From NCBI GenBank assembly GCA_037893245.1, contig JBAIAA010000098.1:124001-188000 (forward strand): a stretch of DNA of 64,000 bases, given 5' to 3'. Position numbers and translations under genes: made by a program. The notes under the pieces were generated by a model. It worked only from the letters and a program-made list of their open reading frames with translations. It searched no databases and was not told where the DNA came from. Position 1 is the first letter of the stretch. Each line of letters starts with the position of its first letter. This DNA is from Crossaster papposus (Eukaryota > Echinodermata > Asteroidea > Velatida > Solasteridae). Below, piece by piece: positions 1-10,056 of the stretch.

Positions 1-694
1 CGTTATATTTTTGAACATCGCCACAAAACCATTGACGTTAAGCTATAGCTGAACAATCAGGGAGACAAATTCTGAAATATTACCATATTTACATAGTTTT
101 TCATTCAGGATATTATATCTTCTCCAGTTATTTTAACACTTTCCTTACACATTCTTATAACGACACTTTACTCTTGGTCCCCGAACATTTCTCAATTAAA
201 AAAAATAGTTAGCAATGAATTTTATTCGAGATCAAGTATTATTGCTTGTATACCGTTCTGATTCCTCCTAAAATCGTAAAATTCGTTTCACGGGGCGTTC
301 GAAATTGAATTAAAAAAAAACAAATTTGGGTGTTTTTTGTTGTTTGTTTTAACACTCTTAGTTATTTAAATGAAACAATTAACCATAACGTTTGTAAACA
401 GAATAAAATGCAATGACAAGAGCGTCTAAATCTATTAAAATAAAAAAAATAAAAAATACCCAAAACCACACATTAATTTATGACGAATCGCAATGCTCTA
501 ATTAAAATTATACTGCAACTTTAATAAAAATCCCTTTGTAATTTTTGAAATTGAGAATCAAGAATTGAGCTCGACGATGTTTGTGGACGAAATTAAAGCG
601 CAGTTACAATTAATTTCTGGAGAAAATAAGAGGTGGGGTTCGCCCTACTTTATAGCTTGATTCAAAACCCGTACGAAACTCTCCCTCAAAAAAG
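1..694. other. AT-rich region with no recognised gene
   Basis: AT-rich sequence with several A and T runs and no convincing coding stretch on either strand. It lies upstream of the C1q-domain gene and may include its promoter or first intron. No clear TATA/Inr pair could be assigned. Confidence 0.5.
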
Positions 695-859
695 TTGTTC
701 TGTCAAATTTTGTTTTTCCGCTTCAAAAAACCCCGACCAAAACGAACATCTGAAGTGATTTTGTATGCGCTCTACCCGAGAACCTTTCAATTCATTATTT
801 ATGTTTTTTGCTTCTTTTTTTCGTTTAATAAAATTAGTCCCTTTTGTGATTTATATTGT

Positions 860-877
860 CTACTTTTGGTATTTAGA
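860..877 (+). promoter_or_regulatory. Probable 3' splice site upstream of the C1q start codon
   Basis: A T-rich stretch (about 800-875) ends in TTTAG, then one base and the ATG at 878. This suggests the 5' UTR is split by an intron and that the in-frame sequence 695-877 is not translated. Confidence 0.45.
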
Positions 878-1708
878 ATGAAGATCTTGGTGACAACCGT
901 TCTTTCAATCGCCCTCCTTCTGGGTAACTCTGTCAAGCTCCGAGCTTCCGTCACTGGGCCGGTTGCCTCGGACGGTGATGTTCCAGCGTCTCAGGCGTGT
1001 CCGATGTGCTGCCAGGGACCTTCTGCCACAAATGGTATACCAGGTTTACCTGGTCAGGTCGGACCCTACGGCCAGCCGGGGTCAAAGGGCGACGCAGGTC
1101 AGCCGGGTCAAAATGGCGATATCGGGCCGATCGGTCCAATGGGTGAGCGAGGAGCACTTGGGAACGCTGGGCCTAAAGGTGACAGTGGGATAGGCCAGCC
1201 CGGCAAGATAGGTCCGAAAGGTCTGCAGGGTGTAGTCGGAAATCCTGGTCAGATTGGTGGCAAAGGTCAGAAGGGTGAGCCAGGGGAGACACCAGACGAC
1301 TCCAACCAGCGGGTAGCATTCACCGCGGTGAGGACGAGCGCCTCTGATACCTCTACGAGTCACGACACCCGTTTGCCTTTCGAGCAGACCGAGACGCTTC
1401 TGCCGGGTACCAGCTTTGATCTAGGGACCGGCACGTTCACGTGTACTGTGCCGGGCACCTACGTGTTTACGTTTTGTGTGTGCAAATATCCTCGCAGCAG
1501 CAACCTGGACGTTCATCTCCGGAAGAACGACGACTATGTTGTCTCTGGCTATAGCAATGATGCAAGTCACTACGAGCAGGTGTCTGGGAGCGCGGTGCTG
1601 GTTCTGCAGCGAGGAGACACGGTGGGGCTTACCATGTACGGTAGGGCGTATAGTGGTTCCCCCTATCGCTACACCTCATTCAATGGCTTCCTCCTTTACC
1701 CCGAATAA
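878..1708 (+). CDS. Secreted collagen-like C1q-domain protein
   Basis: A 276-residue protein in one uninterrupted exon. It has a hydrophobic signal peptide (about residues 1-24), a short cysteine cluster (CPMCC), about 28 Gly-X-Y triplets with one interruption, and a C-terminal C1q domain of about 130 residues ending in GFLLYPE. The aromatic C1q signature is visible around GTFTCTVPGTYVFTF. In this family the collagen stalk trimerises and the globular heads bind ligands; invertebrate members act as soluble recognition lectins or extracellular components. The frame is open back to 695, but I chose the ATG at 878 because it is followed directly by the signal peptide and preceded by a splice-acceptor-like pyrimidine tract ending TTTAG at 876. 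AATAAA overlaps the TAA stop and recurs at 1711. The exact ligand and gene name cannot be told from sequence. Confidence 0.92.
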   Translation: MKILVTTVLSIALLLGNSVKLRASVTGPVASDGDVPASQACPMCCQGPSATNGIPGLPGQVGPYGQPGSKGDAGQPGQNGDIGPIGPMGERGALGNAGPKGDSGIGQPGKIGPKGLQGVVGNPGQIGGKGQKGEPGETPDDSNQRVAFTAVRTSASDTSTSHDTRLPFEQTETLLPGTSFDLGTGTFTCTVPGTYVFTFCVCKYPRSSNLDVHLRKNDDYVVSGYSNDASHYEQVSGSAVLVLQRGDTVGLTMYGRAYSGSPYRYTSFNGFLLYPE

Positions 1709-1716
1709 ATAATAAA
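1704..1716 (+). terminator. Polyadenylation signals of the C1q gene
   Basis: AATAAA at 1704-1709 overlaps the TAA stop, and a second AATAAA is at 1711-1716. Both are unusually close to the coding end, implying a very short 3' UTR or use of a later signal. Confidence 0.5.
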
Positions 1717-1984
1717 TAATTGCTGAAACAGTAGTCGTATTAAAAAGGGATAATATTCAATGTCATAATAATTAATATTTGTTTAGCGTCTTACATTAGG
1801 GTTTCAAAACACATTACTGACATAAAAACAATTAATCAAAAGTAATATTTTTATAGAACTTGTTTTAGGTTGCGTGTGTTTTTTATTTCACATTTGTCGC
1901 AATAGCTGAAGTACATTTGGTGTTTAATTCTAGACTGTTTTAATACAATATAATGCAGTTAATTAGTTGTACAATGTACTATCG

Positions 1985-2328
1985 ATGTACTAATAAATAT
2001 CTTACTTACTTGAAAGAAAATAATGATTCTAGGCATCCAGCATATGTGGCAGATTATGGTAGATATCGTGTAATTGTTCCAAACAAATAAAAAATTGTAC
2101 AAACAAATTCACAATCGCCCGCTGGCGAATGCGGAAAAAAACCAAGAACAACTTAAGAATAACTGCCCGACGTCTGTTGAAAAAGAATGCAGTTTTTCTT
2201 GCTTTTCTCGGCATCTAATCCATGATTGTAAAACTTCGAACAGGTCAGTTAAACGATATTTACTATAAAATACAACCCCTCCAAATTCACCCATTCATGA
2301 TAATTTAAGCAATGTATCCTACCTTTAA
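1985..2328 (+). mobile_element. MITE family A, copy 1 (left end missing)
   Basis: Shares with copy 2 a run starting AAATATCTTACTTA, then an internal block with AACTGCCCGACG, and ends in GTATCCTACCTTTAAA. The left terminal repeat (AAAGGTAGGATACACC) is absent, so the copy is 5'-truncated. It encodes no transposase. Small ORFs inside it are not credible genes. Confidence 0.75.
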
Positions 2329-2817
2329 ATGTTCATACATGTCCGATGTACTACTACTGGCATTTAACATATTTACCCTTTTTATGTTGTTTCAAACGTA
2401 TTTTATACTCTTTTTCAATATTCATTTTTAATAAAATGTTTATATACTTTAAAGCTCAGTGTGGCTTAACTCGAGGTCCAAGGTTCAAACCCAGCTAGAG
2501 TCAATGAATAAATACAAAATTGAATTTTGTGCTTCAATTGCTAATTTTTAAGCATTTAATAGCATTTGTATGAATAACAAATTAAGGTAGAATATTAGCA
2601 TTTGCTCCATTTGGTATGAATTAAAAGAAGTAAATGCTTCAGATTTGCAGTGCTTACTCCATTTTTTTTTAAGGTTGGGTCGGGGCTAACATGATAGACT
2701 CTATTGTTATAAACCATTCGGCTGTTCAATTAACTGCAAAGTGCAAGTATAAAGCATTTGATACTTTGTCAGAATTCTAGGATTCCTAGGATTTTAAATA
2801 TGAGCACCATGACCTCT
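2329..2817. other. Intergenic, no gene seen
   Basis: AT-rich sequence between MITE copy 1 and the 3' end of the oxidoreductase copy. A pol III B-box-like string (GGTTCAAACCC, about 2489) is present without a matching A box. Confidence 0.4.
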
Positions 2818-3041
2818 CAGTTCGGTTTCCACTTCACTCTAAACTTCTCTCTCGGCATGTCATAGTGCCACTCTCCCTTCAGTATCATGTTAGCTGCTAT
2901 GTGGCCGATCTCATCCGAGGACTTGGCCCCGACCCCGTTACCGCCAACGAGCACGCCAAGCCCAGGGCCGACCATGTCGCAGTAGAGTAGCCGTGGTGGT
3001 AGTCACGCAAGTATCGGTGTTAATGAAAAGTGGCTTCAGAC
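2818..3041 (-). pseudogene. FAD-dependent oxidoreductase (DAO family), last exon, frameshifted
   Basis: Reading from 3041 leftward, a TTGCAG acceptor is followed by a frame reading LKPLFINTDTC; after one frameshift it reads CDMVGPGLGVLVGGNG and AKSSDEIGHIAANMI, ending KPN-stop at 2818-2820. The Gly-rich, hydrophilic C-terminal motif matches the place where DAO-superfamily flavoenzymes such as sarcosine oxidases close the FAD site. The exon begins in phase 2, which joins exactly (Gly codon) to the donor of the exon at 4187-4330. The single-base frame change lies between TATLL and CDMV, about 2987-2995. It could be a true lesion or an assembly error. Substrate unknown. Confidence 0.7.
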
Positions 3042-3400
3042 CTGCAACGGTAATAACAAGTGTAAAAGATCTTTTTCGGTTTAATATCCAGAGGTAATCA
3101 CGGCAACTTGATGAAAGGGCAACTAAAACATAGAATGAACATTTTTGAATGGATGCTTCGTTCCATTTCAATAGGCTGCCACTTCACTGGATATACTTGT
3201 AACAAATTTGTGATCGACTTTTGTTTTATCCCACCGTTATATACAATATATACAGTTGTGTGCTATAAATTACACCTATGACACGTCAATGTGTTTTGTA
3301 AAAAACTTGCAGGACGTGTCGCAGCTGCGACGCATTGTAGGGATACGACGCGCGATGCATCATAAAATTGATTGCTGGTCACATCTAGATTTCCTAAATG
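3042..3400. other. Intron of the oxidoreductase copy, no other feature
   Basis: No recognisable exon or repeat apart from the adjoining SINE-like unit. Confidence 0.4.
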
Positions 3401-3404
3401 GGGT

Positions 3405-3690
3405 GCTATGGCCTCGTAGTCTGGGGAATTGAATTTGTGATTTGCGGGTAAATCTGCGTGTAAATCTGCAGGTTGTGGGTTCAAGTCCAGCCTGGGGTTG
3501 TTGTCACTCATTGCTTCTCTCCACCCTGGAGTAAAATGGGTACCTGTGATGGCAGAGATGGTTTCTGGGATTGATTTATTGCTGCCTTGCGGTGAAATGG
3601 CTGCATCGAGCTGTATACTCCCCAGGTAGCCGAGTTGGTATTTGGAATGTTTCGTGGGCCCAATGAGCAGGGGTAATAATATTGTTGCGA
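3405..3690 (+). repeat. tRNA-derived SINE-like unit
   Basis: A pol III A-box-like string TGGCCTCGTAGTCTGG (about 3409-3424) is followed about 55 bases later by a B box GGTTCAAGTCC (3478-3488), then an unrelated tail of about 200 bases. A related unit lies in reverse orientation near 5236-5302 with the same box spacing. No cloverleaf forms, so this is not a functional tRNA gene. Confidence 0.55.
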
Positions 3691-3782
3691 CACAAGCGCC
3701 AGTATTGTTGGATATGTGCACTTTATAAATATTATTATTGTTATCTATAGTTTTTACACAGTAATAAGATCGATGGAGTTAT

Positions 3783-4172
3783 AAAGGTAGAATACACCAT
3801 TTGCAGATATCGAACAAATTTACTACCGAATTATTAAGAAATATCTTACTTATCTGAAAGTAAATAATGATTCTAGGCATCCAGCAAAATTATTGCGCTA
3901 TATATTCTGTAATTATTCTGAAAAAAAGAATTCTATAAAGAAAAAATCGCGATCGCCAGACGGCGATGGCGAAAAAAACACAAATAACATAAGAATAACT
4001 GCCCGACGCCGGTTGAAAATAAACACTGTTTTTTGTACTTTTCTTGGCAACCATGATTGTAAAACTTCGAACAGGTCAGTCAAACGATATTTACTATAAA
4101 ATACAACCCCCCCAAAAAAATCCACCCATTCATTATAATTCAAGCAATTACCAATGGTGTATCCCACCTTTA
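3783..4172 (+). mobile_element. MITE family A, copy 2 (both ends)
   Basis: Terminal inverted repeats AAAGGTAGAATACACCAT (left) and ATGGTGTATCCCACCTTT (right) flank about 390 bp with no transposase. The flanks fit a TA target duplication. The element sits in an intron, its right end only about 13 bp from the 5' splice site of the oxidoreductase exon ending at 4187. Confidence 0.8.
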
Positions 4173-4186
4173 AACGGATCACCTAC

Positions 4187-4330
4187 CAGGAATTATGCCT
4201 TGTAGGCACTGCAGGAGTCTGTCTGACGTTGGTTGATCACCATGACCAAGGGACCAGGCCTTCATTTGCTCCTTAGTTGTCAAATCTTTCTCACTCACTT
4301 TATCGTGACCTATTTTCAGGTACCACTTAC
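4187..4330 (-). pseudogene. FAD-dependent oxidoreductase (DAO family), penultimate exon
   Basis: A 144-base open exon between a TTTTGGTAG acceptor and a CCTG|GTAGGT donor. It reads KWYLKIGHDKVSEKDLTT and ends LQCLQGIIP plus the first base of a Gly codon. In DAO/sarcosine-oxidase-like proteins this segment follows the substrate-site strand ('Y-x-K-I-G-H') and precedes the IPGL-type linker. Phases agree with the exon at 2818-3041. No lesion is visible here, so splicing signals and frame are preserved in at least this part of the gene. Confidence 0.7.
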
Positions 4331-4424
4331 CTACCAAAACATATGGGGAAAGAAACAAAATTGAGCTACATGTATTCAATAGGAATAGTATGGTGTTTTC
4401 ATTGGGACTAACAAATGTTCATCT

Positions 4425-4625
4425 GACTCCAAGCACAAGTTCTCCTCTCGCTCGGTTGCAGCTAGTGAGTTAGGGGAGACTTGGGTTTGAGTCACCAAAC
4501 ATTGAGTCAGACTCGGAGTTAGAGTTCCAGTCACCACTGTCGAGTCTTGAGTGCGAGTCCTGAATCAAACAGGTAGAGTCCGAGTCTGAGTCGTAAGTCA
4601 AATGGTCGAGTCTGAGCAATATTTA
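4425..4625 (+). repeat. Degenerate GAGTC simple-sequence repeat
   Basis: GAGTC/GAGTT words recur many times at short spacing (for example GAGTCCGAGTCTGAGTC near 4577), followed by short AGTAAGAATTC repeats at about 4650-4690. No gene is supported. Confidence 0.6.
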
Positions 4626-4689
4626 TTGGTATTTGCCAGAGATTAATTTAGTAAGAATTCAGTAAGAATTCAGAATTCAAATTTAGTAA

Positions 4690-5080
4690 GAATCGAAGCT
4701 CATATTACTAAAATTGCACATTCATAGCTCCATGCCTTCCATTTTGCAATCTATAGGTTGGTTGCGCACAAACATTACCGTTGTGATTTTGAATTTACGA
4801 GGCGGGATTCAGACATATACACGTCATGCATATCATTTGCATATCTCAGGAGGGATGTCCCCTGAGGTACGCAAGATTCGCTGCAGGTTACTGGACACCA
4901 TTATGAAGTCTAGGAACCAGACTAGGCTAGACATAGGAGGAGTGCATGTGTTTACTCATAAAGATGTGTCAAAATCCAGCTAGATTATCTAATGGCCTGT
5001 TCTCTTAATGATTACATTCATTAGTCGCATATACATGGCAATATTTACCGTTTGGTTACTGAATCGGTGGCAAAATGTAG
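4690..5080. other. No recognised feature
   Basis: A short open frame exists on the plus strand (4714-4983) but its product resembles nothing known and has no splice or promoter context. I found no oxidoreductase exon here. Confidence 0.35.
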
Positions 5081-5229
5081 CAGTCTTGTCCTAAGTCCGT
5101 TTCTCCCTCATAGACGTGTAAGGAAGGCATGCCACGGAGCCTGTCCCTGTCATCTTCTGTCAACAAGAAGCACCACGACTTGAGACTTCGCCGTTACATC
5201 AAGTTGCAACTCAGCGGGTAGTAGGTCTC

Positions 5230-5310
5230 CCACAGCAGTTGAACCCACAACCTGCAGAATTACCAGCAGATAACGAATTCAATGCTCCTGGCCACGAGGC
5301 CACTCCACAA
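5230..5310 (-). repeat. tRNA-derived SINE-like head, reverse orientation
   Basis: On the minus strand TGGCCTCGTGGCCAGG (about 5302-5287) is followed by GTGGGTTCAACTG (about 5248-5236). These match the A and B boxes of the unit at 3405-3690. The tail is different or lost. Confidence 0.5.
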
Positions 5311-5697
5311 TTGAAAACTCTGATATGATTTTTCAGATGACCAACATTTTTGAGAAAAAGTGACGACAAAAAACAACACAGTCCTACCTATGCCTTTGTA
5401 TCTGTGTAGTTGGGAAAATGTCCAAATACTCACTTTTCTCACTTCGAGAAACTTGTTTTAAACTCAAATTTTGATTCTGGGCTTCTCAAAGAGTTCCTCT
5501 TCATTTAAAAAAAAGATAATCCTCACCCCATTTTTCCTCTAAAGATCTTGCAAAAATGGCAAAACGGACTTTGGGCGTGCGCAAGTCTACAATCTGTAAC
5601 CTCTTCCCGCATCCTGTGGACGTCAATGGTTCACAGGTTCACAGTACGCATGAAATATCCACACATGCATTCACACGTGCGTGCATTTCTCTCTTAC

Positions 5698-5818
5698 CTG
5701 TCATTCGTTCGATATCACTGAACCTTTGAGCTGCTCGTCTGCCAAGTTCTCCCGATTCAAAACTTCTGCTGATTCCACTAAATACTCGTCCCTCATCATA
5801 ATGGGCACCGATTACCGG
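5698..5818 (-). pseudogene. FAD-dependent oxidoreductase (DAO family), second exon
   Basis: An open exon between a GAAAG acceptor and a strong donor ATGACAG|GTAAGAG. It reads VIGAHYDEGRVFSGISRSF and then RRAAQRFSDIERMTG. 'GAHYDEGR' is the block after the nucleotide-binding strand in DAO-type oxidoreductases related to sarcosine oxidase. It ends one base into a Gly codon. The exon at 4187-4330 starts with the matching two bases, yet about 150-200 residues expected between them were not found, so the middle of the protein is missing from the window or too diverged to recognise. Confidence 0.65.
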
Positions 5819-6243
5819 CTTTCATAATTCTTTAAAAAAAAACATAAAATATAATTGAAATTATTCTTCCAGTGTTGTAGTACTAGCACTCGCACCAAAT
5901 TATGTAAACATATTAATGACCCTATAAACTCCCTGTGAAATTATTTCTCTGGCATGCTGTCATTTTAAAGAATTTGAAGTAGTCTAAAGATGTGTCCCAG
6001 AGATGCATTTTTTTGAAATTTCCATGAAGCAGTTGGTTCAATATCGAAATCTAAGAATATTATTTTCTTGGAATAAATAGCATTCACAGAACTAAACCTT
6101 CGTCAGGTTAGTTGTCAAACACCTTTCTTTAGATTTTTGAGAACTTTTGCTGCTTTCAAACAATAAAAATGTACAACTGACAATAAGTAAAACATTTTGG
6201 ATGTCTTAGATATATTTGAACAATGTGCCCTTCAAAACATTTT

Positions 6244-6604
6244 AAAGGTAGGATACACCATCAGTAATTGCTGGAATTATCAAGAATGAATGGGTACATT
6301 TTGGAGGGTTGTATTTTACAGTAAACATTGTTTAACTGACTTGTCCGGAGTTTTACCATCATGGATGCTGAGAAAAGCAAGAAAAACAATACTCGTTTTC
6401 AACCGGCGTCTGGCAGTAGTTCTTATATTGTTCCTGTGTTTTTTTAATATATATAATTCAATTTTTCAGAACAATTAAAGGATATCTAGCACAATCTATT
6501 TGCCGGATGCCTACAATCATTATTTACCTACAATCAAGTGGGATATTTCCTAATAATTCGGTAGTAAAATGTTGCGATTTCGCAAATGGTGTATCCTACC
6601 TTTA
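6244..6604 (-). mobile_element. MITE family A, copy 3 (inverted, both ends)
   Basis: TIRs AAAGGTAGGATACACCAT and ATGGTGTATCCTACCTTT bound about 360 bp homologous to copies 1 and 2 in the opposite orientation (internal CAACCGGCGTCTGGCAGTAG). Flanks read TTTAAA on both sides. It lies in the first intron of the oxidoreductase copy, about 27 bp inside the 5' splice site. Confidence 0.8.
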
Positions 6605-6632
6605 AATCCCGAGTGGGAAACAAAAATCATAC

Positions 6633-6764
6633 CTCTTCGTGACTGGTTCGCTGGGTCCGATAAGGCAAACCAAGATACCAGGCCACTCAGCAATATTTGG
6701 CGGCTGCACTGCCCCACAAACCCGCCCCAACGACACAAACGTCAAATACCTCGGTTGCAGACAT
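6633..6764 (-). pseudogene. FAD-dependent oxidoreductase (DAO family), first exon, frameshifted
   Basis: Starts ATG at 6764 and reads MSATEVFDVCVVGAGLWGSA, a typical N-terminal FAD-binding Rossmann motif (GxGxxG plus flanking hydrophobic strand). After AAKY the frame hits a TGA, but in another frame the exon continues ILVCLIGPSEPVTKR to a GAG|GTATGA donor, the expected second beta-strand. About ten bases around 6690 therefore carry a frame-changing indel. With the lesion in the last exon this argues for a decaying gene copy, though assembly error is possible. No promoter element was recognised upstream. Confidence 0.7.
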
Positions 6765-6769
6765 GACTG

Positions 6770-7960
6770 ACAAACGATGGGGTTATCACGTACAGCTAGT
6801 AGTATGACACTAAATTACATGAATAGAAAACACAAACAGAAAAGGTCAGGTAAATACAAAATGTAAACGGAAAAGTCGTAGGTCGTACTGATAAGGAAAG
6901 TATTCAGTTGATACGTACAGGGTGTTCTGTACATAGGGTCATTTTTGACAATTTTTCTTGTTTCTGTAAACAATTTATATAACCATTATATATATTTGTT
7001 TGGTTGCATAAAAATACATTAGTTTACCCACAGATTCTGTGTCTTGATTGACCGAGAGCTAATCACATGGTATTTTCTATTTCTACTATCTTTCTGTGCA
7101 CGACCAAAAGTACTATATCCGTAGCAACCATGGTACTATACCATTAGCAACCAAAGTAGTACCAATGGCACTGTATTTGTGTGTAAATGTATGCTGATGT
7201 GCGCGTTGAGCGTAACGCATTGAGCGTAGCGCATTGATCGTAGCGCGTATTGTTCCAAAAAGCCAGCGCTACAGAGCTGGATTGAAATAAAAGTTCATAA
7301 TTTAACTGTATATGATTATAATTATAAAACATCCAAACCAAGCCGAATCTTTGGGTGAGGCATGAAGGTAGGAAACCTCCATGGCATGGGTGAGGTGTTA
7401 TAAACTTGTACATATATTTTTGACTATGCGCGCTTAGAGCGACCATTCGCAGTAATTTTACAGTATTGCGACGACCACCGTCGTTAGGACGACCGTTTGC
7501 CGGTCGTCCGAGCGCCCAAGTACTCGATAAAATTTCATTTTTTAAAATTTTATTGAATATGTCGATAGATTTGGGTACATTATCCTAATGGTTTTTTATT
7601 TTGTGGCAAAAGCTCTAGGTAAAAACGGGTTAGGTTACAAATAAAAACCTAAAATTTTGCGTGCGTCTCTATGGACCGGTCGCGCTAATGATGGTTTATC
7701 AATAATATATATATATACTTACAAAAATGCTGCTTGTCCCCAGTACTCAGTAGGCAACAACACTATCAGTGTATTCTTACCTTTCAAAAAAGTGAGAAAA
7801 TCAGGCCTCAAAATGTGGAGCAATGTTCGCCGATTCAAATGCACGTAGTCATTGTTGAGCAAAGTCAACAGCTGTTACATGTTTCGTGCACTGTGCTGTA
7901 GTGGATTATACTCACAGACATATAAACACATAGACCGCCAGGTCCTATTAAAAACTACAG
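6770..7960. other. Intergenic, mostly unassigned
   Basis: No supported gene. A short tandem run of GCATTGAGCGTAGC-like words lies at about 7200-7250, and there is a short (TA)n run near 7702-7716. A copy of the string ACAGACATATAAAC (about 7915) also occurs at the centre of the foldback element that follows. Confidence 0.4.
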
Positions 7961-7962
7961 GG

Positions 7963-9298
7963 TGATTTCGTGGCGCCTGACTAAAATACCAACTATTGGC
8001 AAATTTAGCCCTCGGTATAGGGAATTTGTACACACCTAAACTGTTCCAGTCAAATAATTATATGAAAGCATTTATTGATTTAAAAGAAAATTACATAGGG
8101 TTATACCATATGCCATGTAGATTAAGCATATCCAGTGTCAATCTTGATACCCTTAAATAAAGACTTTTAGGCCCAGTTTGTGTTAAGCGCGTTGCCCGGT
8201 ATGCGCACAGAACGTAAAAAGCGCGCGGTAGGTTGCCCATCGAACGAAAGATAGTGTACACATATATGAACGTGTGTGCAAAGTGCGTTTAGCCTACGCG
8301 TCGTTTTGCCCATACATTTTTGCAAATCACGGTTTTGTGCGCACGACTGGCGGTCTATAGGTTTATTATACTACTAGTTATAGTAGTAGTACTAATTTAT
8401 ACTAGTTTAGTCACAGACATATAAACCTATAGACCGCCAGTTGTGTGCACAAAACTGTGATTTGCAAACTATGGGCAAAACGACGCGTAGGCTGCACGGC
8501 ATGCGCGTGTAGCTATAAAAAGCCAAGCGCGATAATGACGCGCCTATCGTTTAACGCACTTTGCACGCGCGTTTATATAATTGTGTACACTATCTTTTGT
8601 TCGAGGGGCAACGCACCACGCACTTTTTACGTTCTGTGCGCATACCTGGCAACGCGCTTAACACAAAAATGGGCCTAAAAGTCTTTATTTGAGGGTATCA
8701 AGATTGGCACTGGACTTAATCTACATGGCATATGGTATAACCCTACATGTATGTAATTTTCCTTTAAATCGATAAATGCTTTCATATCATTATTTGACTG
8801 GAACTAGGGGGGACAATACAAATTTTAATATTGCTTTAGGAAGTTACTTGGGACTATTTCTTGAAGGGCTTGGTGAGTAGATTGCAAATCTCTTTCAACT
8901 TTCAAAATCGGTCAAAGCGTTGCCAAGTTATGGTCCGATACACTTTTCAGATTGCGCTTTTTCCTAGACAACAAACGTATTAAGCAACAGTAATTAAAAA
9001 GTGTTTTTTGAACCATCTCATTTATTCCATTTACATCTTTCAAGCATTTCAAATCATCTTTTCTAGTATGTATGTTGCTCATATTTTTCATATAAGTCTT
9101 TCTTTTTCAGACGATACATTTCATGAGATCTGCAAATTCTCATGTTGTTACTCGTTGTCTAGTGGGTCTGCACGGTGTGTATGACACCCCTACTGGAACA
9201 GTTCGGGTGTGTACAAATTCCCTATACCGAGGGCTAAATTTGCCCAACCGGTAGTTGGTATTTATGGCTTAGTCGGGCTCCGCGATATCACGAAATCA
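7963..9298. mobile_element. Large foldback (palindromic) element
   Basis: The left arm beginning TGATTTCGTG (7963) through about 8370 is repeated in reverse complement from about 8420 to 8800 and resumes 9193-9298, ending CACGAAATCA. Shared landmarks in both arms include TTTAGCCCTCGGTATAGGG, ACCATATGCCATGTAGATTA and GACCGCCAG near the centre. The interruption of the right arm is a separate insertion (8805-9192). The element encodes no transposase, so it would be non-autonomous. Confidence 0.8.
8805..9192. mobile_element. 388-bp element inserted in the foldback right arm
   Basis: Bounded by CTGGAAC on both sides (8798-8804 and 9193-9199), a 7-bp target-site duplication. The ends are TAGGGGGGACA and, on the other strand, TAGGGGTGTCA, imperfect short terminal inverted repeats. 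Removing it restores the continuity of the palindrome. No coding capacity. Confidence 0.7.
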
Positions 9299-9314
9299 TC
9301 CGTTGGTTTTGAAT

Positions 9315-9443
9315 TAGTCCGAGTAACTGGACTCTAGTTATCGTTCTTTTAACATTTGGACTTCATCTAGCTTTAGTAGTAGCGCCAGATGATGTCCAAA
9401 TGTTAAAAAAGCGATAACTAGAGTCCAGTATAAACTCGGACTA
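9315..9443. repeat. Small foldback/MITE with ~55-bp arms
   Basis: TAGTCCGAGT...ACTGGACTCTAGTTATCG...TTAACATTTGGAC is mirrored by GTCCAAATGTTAA...CGATAACTAGAGTCCAGT...ACTCGGACTA around a loop at about 9366-9388. Confidence 0.75.
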
Positions 9444-9806
9444 TATAGTAATACTTACCTGCTTACTGAGTGAGTGTGGTTGTAGTACACACCGTCCAAA
9501 ACATGTTTCTTTGACCTATACTAGCCTACATACGTCAAAGATACGCGTCTTTTATAAAACAAACTCTCTCCATACTGAACAGGCACCTTTTTTACCTTTG
9601 ACGTTGCCTTTTCAACTCCAAATAAAACAGCGAAAGAAAAAGTTTCTTACCGCAGTTTTATAATCGGTGCCATATATACAGGCCAAGGGCGCCGCCATTA
9701 CTAAAACTATTCGCGCCTCGACTTTTGAGGGCGCTAAACATTATTTTTTTCAAAACATTCGCCTCAGATCAGACGCATCGCGTCCAAAGCGAGAATTCTC
9801 TTATTA
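9444..9806. other. Unassigned; includes a dispersed ~80-bp repeat
   Basis: The only recognisable item is 9672-9755, which is the reverse complement of 57888-57965. Otherwise no feature. Confidence 0.45.
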
Positions 9807-9872
9807 TTATTGTTTTTTGGGTTTTTTTTCAAGACCCATTTTTGTTTGTTTTTGTACCAACTTGTATCTCAC

Positions 9873-10056
9873 CGAAATTTCGCGACGATTTTCTCTCCAC
9901 TGATGTTCACTCGGGACCAAACCGCTGAGGGTGGCTGACCCTGGTGCGCTGGATAGCCGGGCTAGATAGTACTTTCGCTGGACTCTGTTGTTCTCTAACA
10001 CAATGACTTCTAGATGGACCTTGCAGTAGGCCCAATCGGATTCGCAGTTTGCTTCC
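9873..10056 (-). other. Candidate exon of an unrecognised gene
   Basis: Reading leftward from about 10056 the minus strand is open for about 60 codons, including DWAYCKVHLEVIVLENN and SAPGSATLSGLVPSE. It then reaches a good 5' splice site (TTTCG|GTGAGA, exon end 9873). Composition is protein-like. Its 5' edge abuts the 3' tail of the LINE at about 10060, so an acceptor, if any, may have been displaced by that insertion. I do not recognise the family. It could be chance. Confidence 0.3.

Noticed and set aside
695..877. N-terminal extension of the C1q protein
   Set aside because: In frame but Phe/Lys-rich with no signal peptide. The methionine at 878 is followed directly by a good signal sequence, and a splice acceptor-like site precedes it.
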